A stretch of 51,587 nucleotides of DNA from Candidatus Schekmanbacteria bacterium (GTDB taxonomy: Bacteria; CSSED10-310; JACPHN01). Below the pieces are notes generated by a model. The model was not told where the DNA came from. It worked only from the letters and a program-made list of their open reading frames with translations, and ran no database searches. Below are positions 1 through 7,895 of this stretch, one piece after another. The stretch's first letter is position 1; each line of letters starts with the position of its first letter. Location of the stretch: the NCBI GenBank assembly GCA_016188575.1, contig JACPHN010000266.1, positions 1 to 51,587 on the forward strand. Direction: 5' to 3'. The position numbers and the translations under genes are program-made.

Positions 1-72
1 CTTCTGGCCGAAGATCGCCTTGAAGATGAGGTCGATCTTCGGATCGACGTATGCCCCTTCTTTCTCGAACAT
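1..72 (-). CDS. PD-(D/E)XK (Rpn-like) nuclease/transposase, N-terminal fragment cut by window edge
   Basis: Only the first 24 codons are inside the window. They read with the signature YVDPKIDLIFKAIFG, which resembles the opening of the Rpn / PDDEXK_2 family, where a (L/V)DPKxDxxFKxxFG stretch precedes the nuclease fold. Members are recombination-promoting nucleases often annotated as transposases. The ATG at 72 is the first start in this frame and nothing better is seen upstream; the preceding bases show only a weak purine run. The catalytic D-ExK residues would lie outside the window, so activity cannot be judged. Family call is from memory of the motif. Confidence 0.5.
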   Translation of the reverse strand, partial: MFEKEGAYVDPKIDLIFKAIFGQK

Positions 73-308
73 CGCGATGGATCCCGTCGGGTGCGTCGCG
101 CGGTGGCGCCGGCAAGAAAATCATACCGCCGGGAAGCCGGCAGACGCAAACCGCGGATCGGCAGCGCGCAGAGCAGACGTTTGGGTCGCCACTGCGTCCC
201 CGCGAGAGGCGCGATAGGGAGGGGGCGACCAACGCCCGTGAGCAGGACGCATCATGCCGACCAGACAGCGTGCCGCCATAGGGAGCTGCCACCACCACTA
301 CCATCGCC

Positions 309-530
309 ATGTGCCCCACCCATGACCAGGCGTCGCTGCCGGCCCGCGTGACGCCGGCCTAAATCGACCGTCTCGTGGCGTTGGTGACGCAAGGATTCGG
401 AGGCGACGTCGGGATCGTGCCGAGACAGTTTCTGCGCCGGTCCGTAGACGTGCTCGATCTTGTCGCCGCGAATCCGACTTTCGATCCCGCAACGGAGGCG
501 AGTCTTCGGGAGGCTCCCATGACCGCAGCC
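309..530 (+). pseudogene. Decayed fragment resembling the C-terminal end of a BREX-type (BrxD/DUF2791) ATPase
   Basis: Frame +3 reads a protein-like stretch with the core GGDVGIVPRQFLRRSVDVLD followed by an FDP tail, interrupted by an in-frame TAA at 360-362 and preceded by a TAG at 279-281. The GGxVGIxPRxFL...LD...FDP pattern is what I recall from the end of BrxD-like P-loop ATPases of BREX phage-defence loci. No start, ribosome binding site or ATPase core is present, so this is a scar at best. The rest of 73-674 shows no convincing gene. The long minus-strand frames there are shadows of the histidine kinase frame. Confidence 0.3.
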
Positions 531-674
531 GAGCTGCGGGTGCGCTCGGGTCGGCCGCCCCCCCGATGCCGCGCCGGAAGACGGCGCCGGCGATGCGCGA
601 GGCACGGGGCCTGGCGGCTCTCGCGCGCGTTGCGGCAGGAGGCGCGGCCGCGGGTGCCGGCGCCGCCGGGCGGC

Positions 675-1919
675 CTAGACCAGGCTTGCCGTCGCCAGCT
701 CCGCCGCGGGTCCACACACGTCTTCGCGCCGCGGCAGCGACACCACGAAGCGCGCGCCCGAGCACGGTTCGCCCGCGGCCTGGACAGCCCGATCCTCCAC
801 CCAGGCGTGCCCCCCGTGAGAAGTCGCGAGCCCCCGCACGATCGCCAGTCCGAGGCCGATTCCGGCACGCTGCCCCGCCACGCGCGCCGCCGTGGCGAAG
901 CGCGTGAATATGCGCTCGCGCATGTCAGCCGCCACACCCGGCCCGTCATCTTCGACCACGATGTGCACCTCGGAGCCGACCGGCTCCGCGAGCACGAGCA
1001 CCGCCGACTGCGCGAAGCGCAGGGCATTGCCCACCAAGTTCTCGACAATCTGCGCGACCCGCTCCCGATCCACCGACAGGATGAGCGGTTTCTCCCAAAG
1101 CCGGGCCCTGAGGCTCACCTCGGCCGATCTCGCCAGCGGTAGTAGCGCCTGCACCGCTTCCGCGACGACCGCGTTGAGGTCAAGCGAGGCGCGCTGCAGC
1201 GGCAAAGCGCCGCGCTCCAGGTAGTCCAGGTCGGTCAGATCGTCCACGAGCCGCAGGCCGTGTTTGGCCGCGCGGCGAATGATGTCGAGGAGATGGGTGC
1301 GCTGCTGTGGAGTCAGGCGTTCGCCGAGCTCCAGCAGCTCCTGCGCCGCGAGACTGACCGTGGCCAGAGGCGTGCGGAGATCGTGAGAGATCAGCGAGAG
1401 GAGCTCGCCCCTGGCGCGCCTGGCGTCCTCCGCCGCTGCCTCCACCACCGCCGGCGGCGCCGGCACCGCGGGACTCGCGCCCCCGTTCGCCAACGCCTCG
1501 GGATTAGCCGCGTGCACGTTGCGATAGAGGCCGAAGGTTTCCCCGACGACCCTGATCTTGCGCTCGTCGACGGGCTTGCGGACGAACGAGCAAGCCCCTG
1601 TGGCGCGCGTTTCCAGCAAATTTTCCTCCTGCGCGCTCACTGTAAGCATGATCACCGGCACCCGCCGAAACATGGGGTCGGTTTGCATTTCCTGGAGCAC
1701 CTCGAGCCCCCCCACTCCAGGAGAGTCCATGTTCATCAGCACGAGTCGCGGCCTCGCGGCCTCCTCGTAAGGCGGTTTACGCCGCAGGAAGTCGAGGACG
1801 ACGCGACCATCCCGAAGGACGTGCAGGCGACTTCTGAGATTGGCGCGCAAGAACGCTTCACGCACCCGCGCGACCTCTTCCGGGTCGTCCTCGACGAGCA
1901 GAACTTCAACGGTCTTCAT
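675..1919 (-). CDS. Hybrid response-regulator/sensor histidine kinase with degenerate receiver
   Basis: 414 aa, soluble, with no membrane segment. Residues 5-125 form a CheY-like receiver (acidic pair D11/D12, conserved K115). Residues 165-235 are a HisKA dimerisation domain with the phospho-acceptor in ISHDLRTPL (H179). The C-terminal half is a HATPase_c domain with an ENLVGNALRF N-box, DDGPGV G1 box and GIGLGLA G2 box. The usual receiver phospho-acceptor Asp is Asn63 (context LMNMDSP, codon AAC), so the receiver probably cannot be phosphorylated in the ordinary way and may instead act as a pseudo-receiver for protein contacts. ATG start at 1919 has only a weak upstream purine run. It is divergent from the epimerase, with an IscB remnant directly upstream. 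Confidence 0.87.
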   Translation of the reverse strand: MKTVEVLLVEDDPEEVARVREAFLRANLRSRLHVLRDGRVVLDFLRRKPPYEEAARPRLVLMNMDSPGVGGLEVLQEMQTDPMFRRVPVIMLTVSAQEENLLETRATGACSFVRKPVDERKIRVVGETFGLYRNVHAANPEALANGGASPAVPAPPAVVEAAAEDARRARGELLSLISHDLRTPLATVSLAAQELLELGERLTPQQRTHLLDIIRRAAKHGLRLVDDLTDLDYLERGALPLQRASLDLNAVVAEAVQALLPLARSAEVSLRARLWEKPLILSVDRERVAQIVENLVGNALRFAQSAVLVLAEPVGSEVHIVVEDDGPGVAADMRERIFTRFATAARVAGQRAGIGLGLAIVRGLATSHGGHAWVEDRAVQAAGEPCSGARFVVSLPRREDVCGPAAELATASLV

Positions 1920-2109
1920 GAAAGTCTCGCCGCGGAGACTCCGGGCTCTGGGCCTGGGGAGGAGCGGCTCCTCCGCTATTGTCGGTGCAGCCGTCCGCTC
2001 GCTGGAGCAGGCGATGTATCCGCGCCCGCCCGGCCGCCAGCAGCTTCCGCGCTCGCTTCTCCGGGCATGGCATCAGCGGTCGTTTACGCCTATCTAACAC
2101 AAAAACCAT
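1906..2109 (-). pseudogene. iscB: IscB-type nuclease remnant (PLMP domain only)
   Basis: The frame opens MVFVLDRRKRPLMPC and continues with EKRARKLLAAGRARIHR. This is the N-terminal RRXRR/PLMP domain of IscB, the RNA-guided nuclease encoded by IS200/IS605-like elements. A strong ribosome binding site (GGAGG, five bases from the ATG at 2109) is intact. Similarity stops after about 33 codons (position 2011): the expected YPFTIRL stretch and all RuvC and HNH parts are missing, and the frame runs out at 1906 inside the start of the histidine kinase gene. It is a truncated relic, not a functional nuclease. Its retained start region may still feed transcription or translation into the downstream kinase gene. 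Confidence 0.55.
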
Positions 2110-2300
2110 CGTACCCTCCAAGATTGCCAATCTCAAGAACCCGCTCTGGTCAGCCCAACCATCTTCAAGCTCGCCCCTTGAGGCTGGAGCATCTGACGCT
2201 TGCTTTCGCACTATCTATGCAAATGCCCGCAGGCTGTATCAACGAAGGACCGCGGCGGGGGGTCGTCGCACCGGATCCCACGGGCATTTGTGTCGGTACG
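2110..2300 (-). ncRNA. Possible relic of an IscB guide RNA (omega RNA) leader
   Basis: IscB genes are normally preceded on the same strand by a structured guide RNA that ends close to the start codon. Here the upstream 190 bases contain a 10-bp inverted repeat, CAAATGCCCG at 2220-2229 with CGGGCATTTG at 2281-2290, enclosing a GC-rich insert, and a smaller AGATTG/CAATCT dyad near the start codon. This is compatible with such a leader but not specific to it. The outer arm overlaps the candidate -35 of the divergent epimerase promoter. Confidence 0.22.
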
Positions 2301-2317
2301 CCGAGCCGAGATACAGT
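2288..2317 (+). promoter_or_regulatory. Candidate sigma-70 promoter of the epimerase gene
   Basis: TTGTGT at 2288-2293, an 18-base spacer, then TACAGT at 2312-2317, 48 bases before the ATG at 2366. Both hexamers match the sigma-70 consensus at four positions. Confidence 0.3.
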
Positions 2318-2365
2318 ATGGGCCGATTCGAGCAACACGGCCATCCCTGGCGGAGGTAAGAGCAG

Positions 2366-3259
2366 ATGCGGTGCAAGAGTGTCGTGACCGGTGGCGCCGG
2401 GTTCGTCGGTTCGCACATCGTCGACGAGCTCCTCGCGGACGGACAGGACGTGCACGTAGTCGACAACCTGGCAACCGGCAAACGGGAGAACGTGAACGCG
2501 CACGCGGCGCTCCACGAGGTGGACATTCGCGACTATGACGCGCTCCTGTCTGTCATGGAAGGCGCCACCTACGTTTTTCACGAGGCGGCGCTGGCGCGCG
2601 TCCAGCTTTCGATCGAGAACCCGGCGCTGACCCACGAGGTGAACATCACGGGGACGCTGTGCGTGCTGCGCGCCGCCGCCGATCGGCAAGTCAAGCGCCT
2701 GATCTACGCCGCTTCGAGCTCCGCCTATGGCAACCAAAAGACGCTGCCGCTCGACGAATCCATGCCCGCCAATCCGCTGTCGCCCTATGGGCTGCAGAAA
2801 CACGTAGGCGAGCTCTACTGCCGTCTCTTCAGCACCGTCTACAATCTCCAGACGGTATGCCTGCGATACTTCAACGTCTATGGGCCGAGGTTCGACCCGA
2901 GCGGGCCTTATGCGCTGGTAATTGGCAAGTTCCTGCGGCAGCGCTCTCTGGGCGAGCCGCTGACGATTACCGGCGACGGCGAACAAACCCGCGATTTTAC
3001 CCACGTCTCCGACGTCGCGCGCGCAAATTTGCTGGCCATGACCTCGGAAAAGGTGGGTCACGGCGAGGTCCTGAATATCGGTGCGGGGCGAAACTGCTCC
3101 ATCAACCATCTCGCAGAGATTATCGGCGGACCGACCGTGCATGTTCCGCCGCGCCTGGAGCCCCGCCACACGCGCGCCGATAACCGGCGCGCCCGCGAGC
3201 TGCTCGGCTGGGTGCCGACAGTCGCGCTTGCCGATGGCGTGATGGCGCTGAAATCGTGA
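2366..3259 (+). CDS. NAD-dependent epimerase/dehydratase (UDP-glucose 4-epimerase-like)
   Basis: 297 aa extended short-chain dehydrogenase. The NAD-binding TGGAGFVGSH motif lies at residues 8-17, an acidic residue after the second strand (VVDNL) fits NAD binding, the catalytic Ser is in YAASSSAYG (about S118) and the YxxxK pair is Y141/K145 in SPYGLQK. It would interconvert nucleotide-sugar epimers for surface polysaccharide. It is slightly short for the family (310-340 aa), ending soon after the RARELLGW motif, but no key residue is missing. A GGAGG ribosome binding site lies about 11 bases before the ATG. It is monocistronic by appearance. The exact sugar substrate cannot be told from sequence. 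Confidence 0.85.
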   Translation: MRCKSVVTGGAGFVGSHIVDELLADGQDVHVVDNLATGKRENVNAHAALHEVDIRDYDALLSVMEGATYVFHEAALARVQLSIENPALTHEVNITGTLCVLRAAADRQVKRLIYAASSSAYGNQKTLPLDESMPANPLSPYGLQKHVGELYCRLFSTVYNLQTVCLRYFNVYGPRFDPSGPYALVIGKFLRQRSLGEPLTITGDGEQTRDFTHVSDVARANLLAMTSEKVGHGEVLNIGAGRNCSINHLAEIIGGPTVHVPPRLEPRHTRADNRRARELLGWVPTVALADGVMALKS

Positions 3260-3298
3260 CCGCCCACCGGCCTCGGGCGGTTTCTGGGGTCAGGAAGT

Positions 3299-3335
3299 GG
3301 CCACGGATCAGCGCGGATTGAACGCGGATGAATCG
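3299..3335. repeat. Short degenerate CGCGGATGAA-type direct repeats
   Basis: Three imperfect units (CACGGATCAG, CGCGGATTGAA, CGCGGATGAA) lie in the gap between the epimerase and the convergent histidine kinase. Similar CACGGATGAA tracts occur dispersed in many environmental bacterial genomes. Here it is a small intergenic relic. Confidence 0.25.
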
Positions 3336-3396
3336 AAGGCAGCGCCAATGATTCCCGGTGTGATTGCCGCGTGCTTCAAGCTCACCGTGTGCCCGC

Positions 3397-4773
3397 TTAC
3401 CCGGTTGCCGGGCGGTGCACCGGCAGCTCGATCACAAACACCGCTCCGCCCGCCTCGCCGCTCCGGTACTGAATCGTGCCGCCATGGGCCTCGACCACGG
3501 TGCGGCACAGTGCCAGACCGAGCCCCGTGCCGTTACTTTTCCCGTGCGTGGCGAATTCCTGAAACAGCCGCTCGCGGATGTGCACAGAGACCCCGGGTCC
3601 CGTGTCGGCGCACGTGACGACCAGACGGTCGCCGGCGCGGCGCCGGTCGACGGTGAGCTGGCCGCCGGAGGGCATCGCGTCGCGGGCGTTGTACGCCAGG
3701 TTGAGCAGGACGCGGCGCATGCGGTCCGCGTCCATGAACGCCGTACCCACGGCCTCGCCGGCCAGCACGAGGCGAATGCCGCGCGCTTGCAGGTGGTCGC
3801 GCAACGAACGCTCCAGATCGCCGAAGAACTCGCCGAGCTCGACATCTTCCCGCAGCGGTGCGGTCTCGCCGCGCACAAAGGCGAGAATCTCCTCGACCAT
3901 GTCAAGCAGCCGCTGCACTTCCTCGGTGATGGTTTCGAGGTGGCGTTCGCGTACCTCCAAAGAGGCGCCGGTGCTCATCAACTGCGCGTGGCCGTAGATC
4001 GCGCTCAGCGGATTTTTGAGATCATGCGCCACGGCGGCGGCGATCTGCCCGACCGCGGCCAGCTTCTCTGCGCGGATGAGCCGCTCTTGAGCGGATCGCA
4101 GCCGGGCATTGAGCATCTCGGCGAGCTCGAGCGCGGCCGCGAGGTCCGCAGTGCGCCGTCGCACCAGCTCCTCCAGTCGCTCGTTGAGCCGCGCGAGCTC
4201 GTCCTGGGCCCGCTTTCGTTCCGTAATGTTCAGGATGGTGCCGATCAGCCCTGCGCCGGCGCCGTCCTTGCCGCGATACACCGCCTTGTAGAAAATGACG
4301 TCCTGCTCGTCATCGTTGTCGTCGCGGACGCGGCTTTCGTATACCTGCGTGCCCCCGGACGCGAACAAGTCCTCGTCGGCCCTGCGGTAGACGGTCGCCA
4401 GGTGCGGCGGCGCGATGTCGAAGACGCCCTTGCCGACGATATCGTGGCGCCTGAGGCCGGTGAATTGCTCGAAAGCGCGGTTACACCCCAGATACCGGCT
4501 CTCCGCGTCCTTGTAGAATACCGGCGTGGGGATCGCGTCCAGAAGCTCCCGCAACAAGTGGCGCTCGTCTTCGAGCGCGCGCGCTACCCCGAGCACCGGG
4601 CCAAGCGCGCCCGCGTCGACGATCACGAGCTCTTCGCTTGCTGCCCCATCTGGAGCCGGCAAGGAAGCAAGCTGCTCGGCCCGCGAGACTTCGTACCCGT
4701 TCTCGGCAAGCAGCGCGGACAACCTGGCGACCGCCGTAGACTCCGGCGCCCAGAGTGTGATGCGATAGGTCAA
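3397..4773 (-). CDS. PAS-domain sensor histidine kinase
   Basis: 458 aa, soluble. Residues 1-65 look like a degenerate receiver-like input region. A PAS domain spans about 75-185, with the YKDAESRYLGCNRAFEQFTG core and an ILNITERKRAQ end, followed by a coiled coil (about 186-235). HisKA carries H250 in AVAHDLKNPLSAIYGHAQ, and HATPase_c has NLAYNARDAMP, DTGPGV and GTGLGLA boxes. It should autophosphorylate and pass phosphate to an unlinked regulator; no response regulator is adjacent. The start is TTG at 4773, chosen because AGGAG sits seven bases upstream; the preceding small reading frame overlaps it as TTGA. Confidence 0.9.
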   Translation of the reverse strand: MTYRITLWAPESTAVARLSALLAENGYEVSRAEQLASLPAPDGAASEELVIVDAGALGPVLGVARALEDERHLLRELLDAIPTPVFYKDAESRYLGCNRAFEQFTGLRRHDIVGKGVFDIAPPHLATVYRRADEDLFASGGTQVYESRVRDDNDDEQDVIFYKAVYRGKDGAGAGLIGTILNITERKRAQDELARLNERLEELVRRRTADLAAALELAEMLNARLRSAQERLIRAEKLAAVGQIAAAVAHDLKNPLSAIYGHAQLMSTGASLEVRERHLETITEEVQRLLDMVEEILAFVRGETAPLREDVELGEFFGDLERSLRDHLQARGIRLVLAGEAVGTAFMDADRMRRVLLNLAYNARDAMPSGGQLTVDRRRAGDRLVVTCADTGPGVSVHIRERLFQEFATHGKSNGTGLGLALCRTVVEAHGGTIQYRSGEAGGAVFVIELPVHRPATG

Positions 4774-5039
4774 CGAGACGCTCCTGTTGGAATCGACCTG
4801 AAAGCGTAGCTGTGCCTGAACGCGCTGTCAATTGGAGCGCCGCAGCGGCGCCGTGGAGCCGTGGAGCCGCGAGCCGCCCGGACGCGACCGCGGCGGCGAG
4901 ACGCGCGGATAGATGCGACGGCAAATCGAGCAGCGTTAGACCGGAAGAATCCCTTCCTGGCGGCCTTGCGCTCCTCGGCGAGCGCGTGGGCGGCACACGG
5001 CCCGACGAGGTCGAGCGCGAGCGCCGCGATCAGCAGCAC
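4770..5039 (-). CDS. Possible small secreted protein, hypothetical
   Basis: 89 codons from a GTG at 5039. The first 20 residues form a fair signal peptide (VLLIAALALDLVGPCAAHA, likely cut before LAEE), but the rest is Arg/Ala-rich and protein-like only weakly. Its TGA overlaps the TTG start of the downstream kinase (TTGA), which would fit translational coupling. No family is recognised. It could equally be a chance frame in GC-rich intergenic DNA. Confidence 0.2.
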   Translation of the reverse strand: MLLIAALALDLVGPCAAHALAEERKAARKGFFRSNAARFAVASIRASRRRGRVRAARGSTAPRRRCGAPIDSAFRHSYAFRSIPTGASR

Positions 5040-5056
5040 CCGCCTTGGGATGACGG

Positions 5057-5085
5057 TTGACTCCCGTATTGGAAGCAGTTACAGT
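5057..5085 (+). promoter_or_regulatory. Candidate sigma-70 promoter and operator of the higBA locus
   Basis: TTGACT at 5057-5062, a 17-base spacer, TACAGT at 5080-5085. A partial dyad GGAA-N10-TTCC (5071-5088) overlaps the -10 and could be the antitoxin operator, as expected for an autoregulated toxin-antitoxin pair. Transcription would start near 5092, which favours the GTG at 5106 as the toxin start. Confidence 0.45.
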
Positions 5086-5105
5086 TCCTGCAGATGGAGG
5101 CAATG

Positions 5106-5432
5106 GTGCACCTCATCGCCAGGAGCTCGATACTTCGCTACATCGAAGACTTTCCCACTGCCCGAGGCGAGCTGCTGGCGTGGGCAGCGCTGGTCGAGGA
5201 AGCCGAATGGAACAACCCGGGGGAGATTCAGGCACAGCTACCACAGGCGAGCACTCTGACGGGACCCCAAGGCGACACGCGCGTGGTTTTCCGCTTCGGT
5301 CTTCGCTACCGGTTGATCTGTGGGGTCCGCTTCAACGCATCAGCCCCGGGTGGTCAACTGTTCGTGAAGTGGTTCGGCACCCACGAGGAGTACAACGCCA
5401 TCGATCCAGCAACCGTCACCCGGCGGGTCTAA
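5106..5432 (+). CDS. higB: HigB-type mRNA interferase toxin
   Basis: 108 aa. The sequence HLIARSSILRYIEDFP, AWAALVEEAEWNNPGEI, the RVVFRFG strand, the RLICGVRF strand and the closing FVKWFGTHEEYNAID match the HigB_toxin family (RelE fold) throughout its length. Such toxins cleave translated mRNA on the ribosome unless bound by HigA. The GTG start at 5106 is preferred because GGAGG lies five bases upstream and the resulting N-terminus has normal family length. An in-frame ATG at 5094 would add four residues but sits too close to the promoter. The toxin-first order followed 63 bases later by its antitoxin is the usual higBA layout. Confidence 0.87.
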   Translation: MHLIARSSILRYIEDFPTARGELLAWAALVEEAEWNNPGEIQAQLPQASTLTGPQGDTRVVFRFGLRYRLICGVRFNASAPGGQLFVKWFGTHEEYNAIDPATVTRRV

Positions 5433-5495
5433 CACCGGCCGTTCCCTCCCCGGAGTGCCGGGCACCGCGAGGGGCGGCGCGAGGAATCGCATAGA

Positions 5496-6131
5496 ATGTC
5501 CATTCATCCTGTCCGCAACGAGTCTGATTACGAGACCGCGCTCAATACCATTGAGCATCTCATGGACTTGAATTCGGGCGCAAACACTGCCGAGGCCGAT
5601 GAGCTCGAGATCCTGACGACGCTGGTAGAGGCATGGGAGGATCAGCACTATCCCCTCCCGAAGCCCACGCCCGTTGAATTGCTGCACTTCGTTCTTGAGC
5701 AAGGGATGATCTCGAGAAAGGATCTCGAGACTGCTCTCGGCTCTAGCGCGCGCGTCAGCGAGGTTCTCGGGGGCGAGCGTAACCTCTCGGCTGCGATGCT
5801 CGTACGGCTGCACGAAGGCTTCGGCCTGCCCTTGGCGCCGCTTATTCCGCGCCCGCGCCCCGAGGTTTGGCTTGACCTTTGCGGCCTCGGGCGCGTATCC
5901 CCCCGCAAGGCCATCAAGGCCATGATGGAGCTGCTTGCGGCGGCAGGAAATGCCCTGTCCGAGAGGGTGGAAGTCCGGGTCATCCCGCTCGACGACATGA
6001 CCACACGGCTTGTCTTGCAAGCTGCTCGGAGCACCGACCTCAGATGCGCTGAAGACGTGGTCCGCAAGTCATTCGGAAGCGGGGTGATCGCCAGGAGGCA
6101 AGTCGCCTGGCCGGTTGCAGAATCAGCCTGA
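5496..6131 (+). CDS. higA: HigA-type antitoxin with long C-terminal extension
   Basis: 211 aa. Residues 1-120 match HigA antitoxins: IHPVRNESDYETALNTIEHL, an ILTTLVEAWEDQHYP segment, and an HTH with RKDLETALGSSARVSEVLGG and LSAAMLVRLHEGFGLP. It should bind HigB and its own operator. Family members normally end about here (roughly 120-140 aa), but this frame continues for some 90 residues after a PRPRP linker with a domain I do not recognise (WLDLCGLGRVSPRKAIKAMM, then a strand-rich end). No frameshift is needed to read it. GAGG precedes the ATG by about 11 bases. Confidence 0.85.
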   Translation: MSIHPVRNESDYETALNTIEHLMDLNSGANTAEADELEILTTLVEAWEDQHYPLPKPTPVELLHFVLEQGMISRKDLETALGSSARVSEVLGGERNLSAAMLVRLHEGFGLPLAPLIPRPRPEVWLDLCGLGRVSPRKAIKAMMELLAAAGNALSERVEVRVIPLDDMTTRLVLQAARSTDLRCAEDVVRKSFGSGVIARRQVAWPVAESA

Positions 6132-6167
6132 CTCTTGGCCTATCCTCCGGAGCGCGAGCGCAGCCTG

Positions 6168-6249
6168 AAACCAGAGGCGGGGCCGTGCCACGCGAAGAGC
6201 GTAGGCGCGCGATTTATCGCGCGCCAGGGACGGCACGAACGCCTGGTTT
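6168..6249. repeat. Nested imperfect palindrome with GTAG-flanked core (REP-like) or terminator
   Basis: An approximately 82-base element folds from outside in: AAACCA/TGGTTT (6168-6173 with 6244-6249), GGCG/CGCC (6176-6179 with 6240-6243), CGTGCC/GGCACG (6184-6189 with 6232-6237), and a core stem GGCGCGCGA/TCGCGCGCC (6204-6225) with a four-base loop. The core is preceded by GTAG, as in the GTAG-REP family mobilised by REP-associated tyrosine transposases. It lies between higA and the sigma-54 activator on the same strand, so it may also act as a terminator. Confidence 0.55.
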
Positions 6250-6293
6250 GGTGATCCGTAGCGCTGCCGGCCGATTCGGGAGCGTGAGGGTCA

Positions 6294-7895
<1,602 letters not shown>

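Noticed and set aside
375-1142. Plus-strand 255-codon frame over the 3' end of the first histidine kinase
   Set aside because: Only its first 45 codons look protein-like (reported as a BREX-like relic); the rest is the shadow of the kinase and is Arg-rich.
1260-2387. 375-codon plus-strand frame spanning the histidine kinase and its upstream region
   Set aside because: Antisense shadow of the kinase; the last part runs through intergenic DNA and the epimerase start without any domain.
2165-3169. 334-codon minus-strand frame
   Set aside because: Reverse-frame shadow of the epimerase gene, whose motifs are unambiguous.
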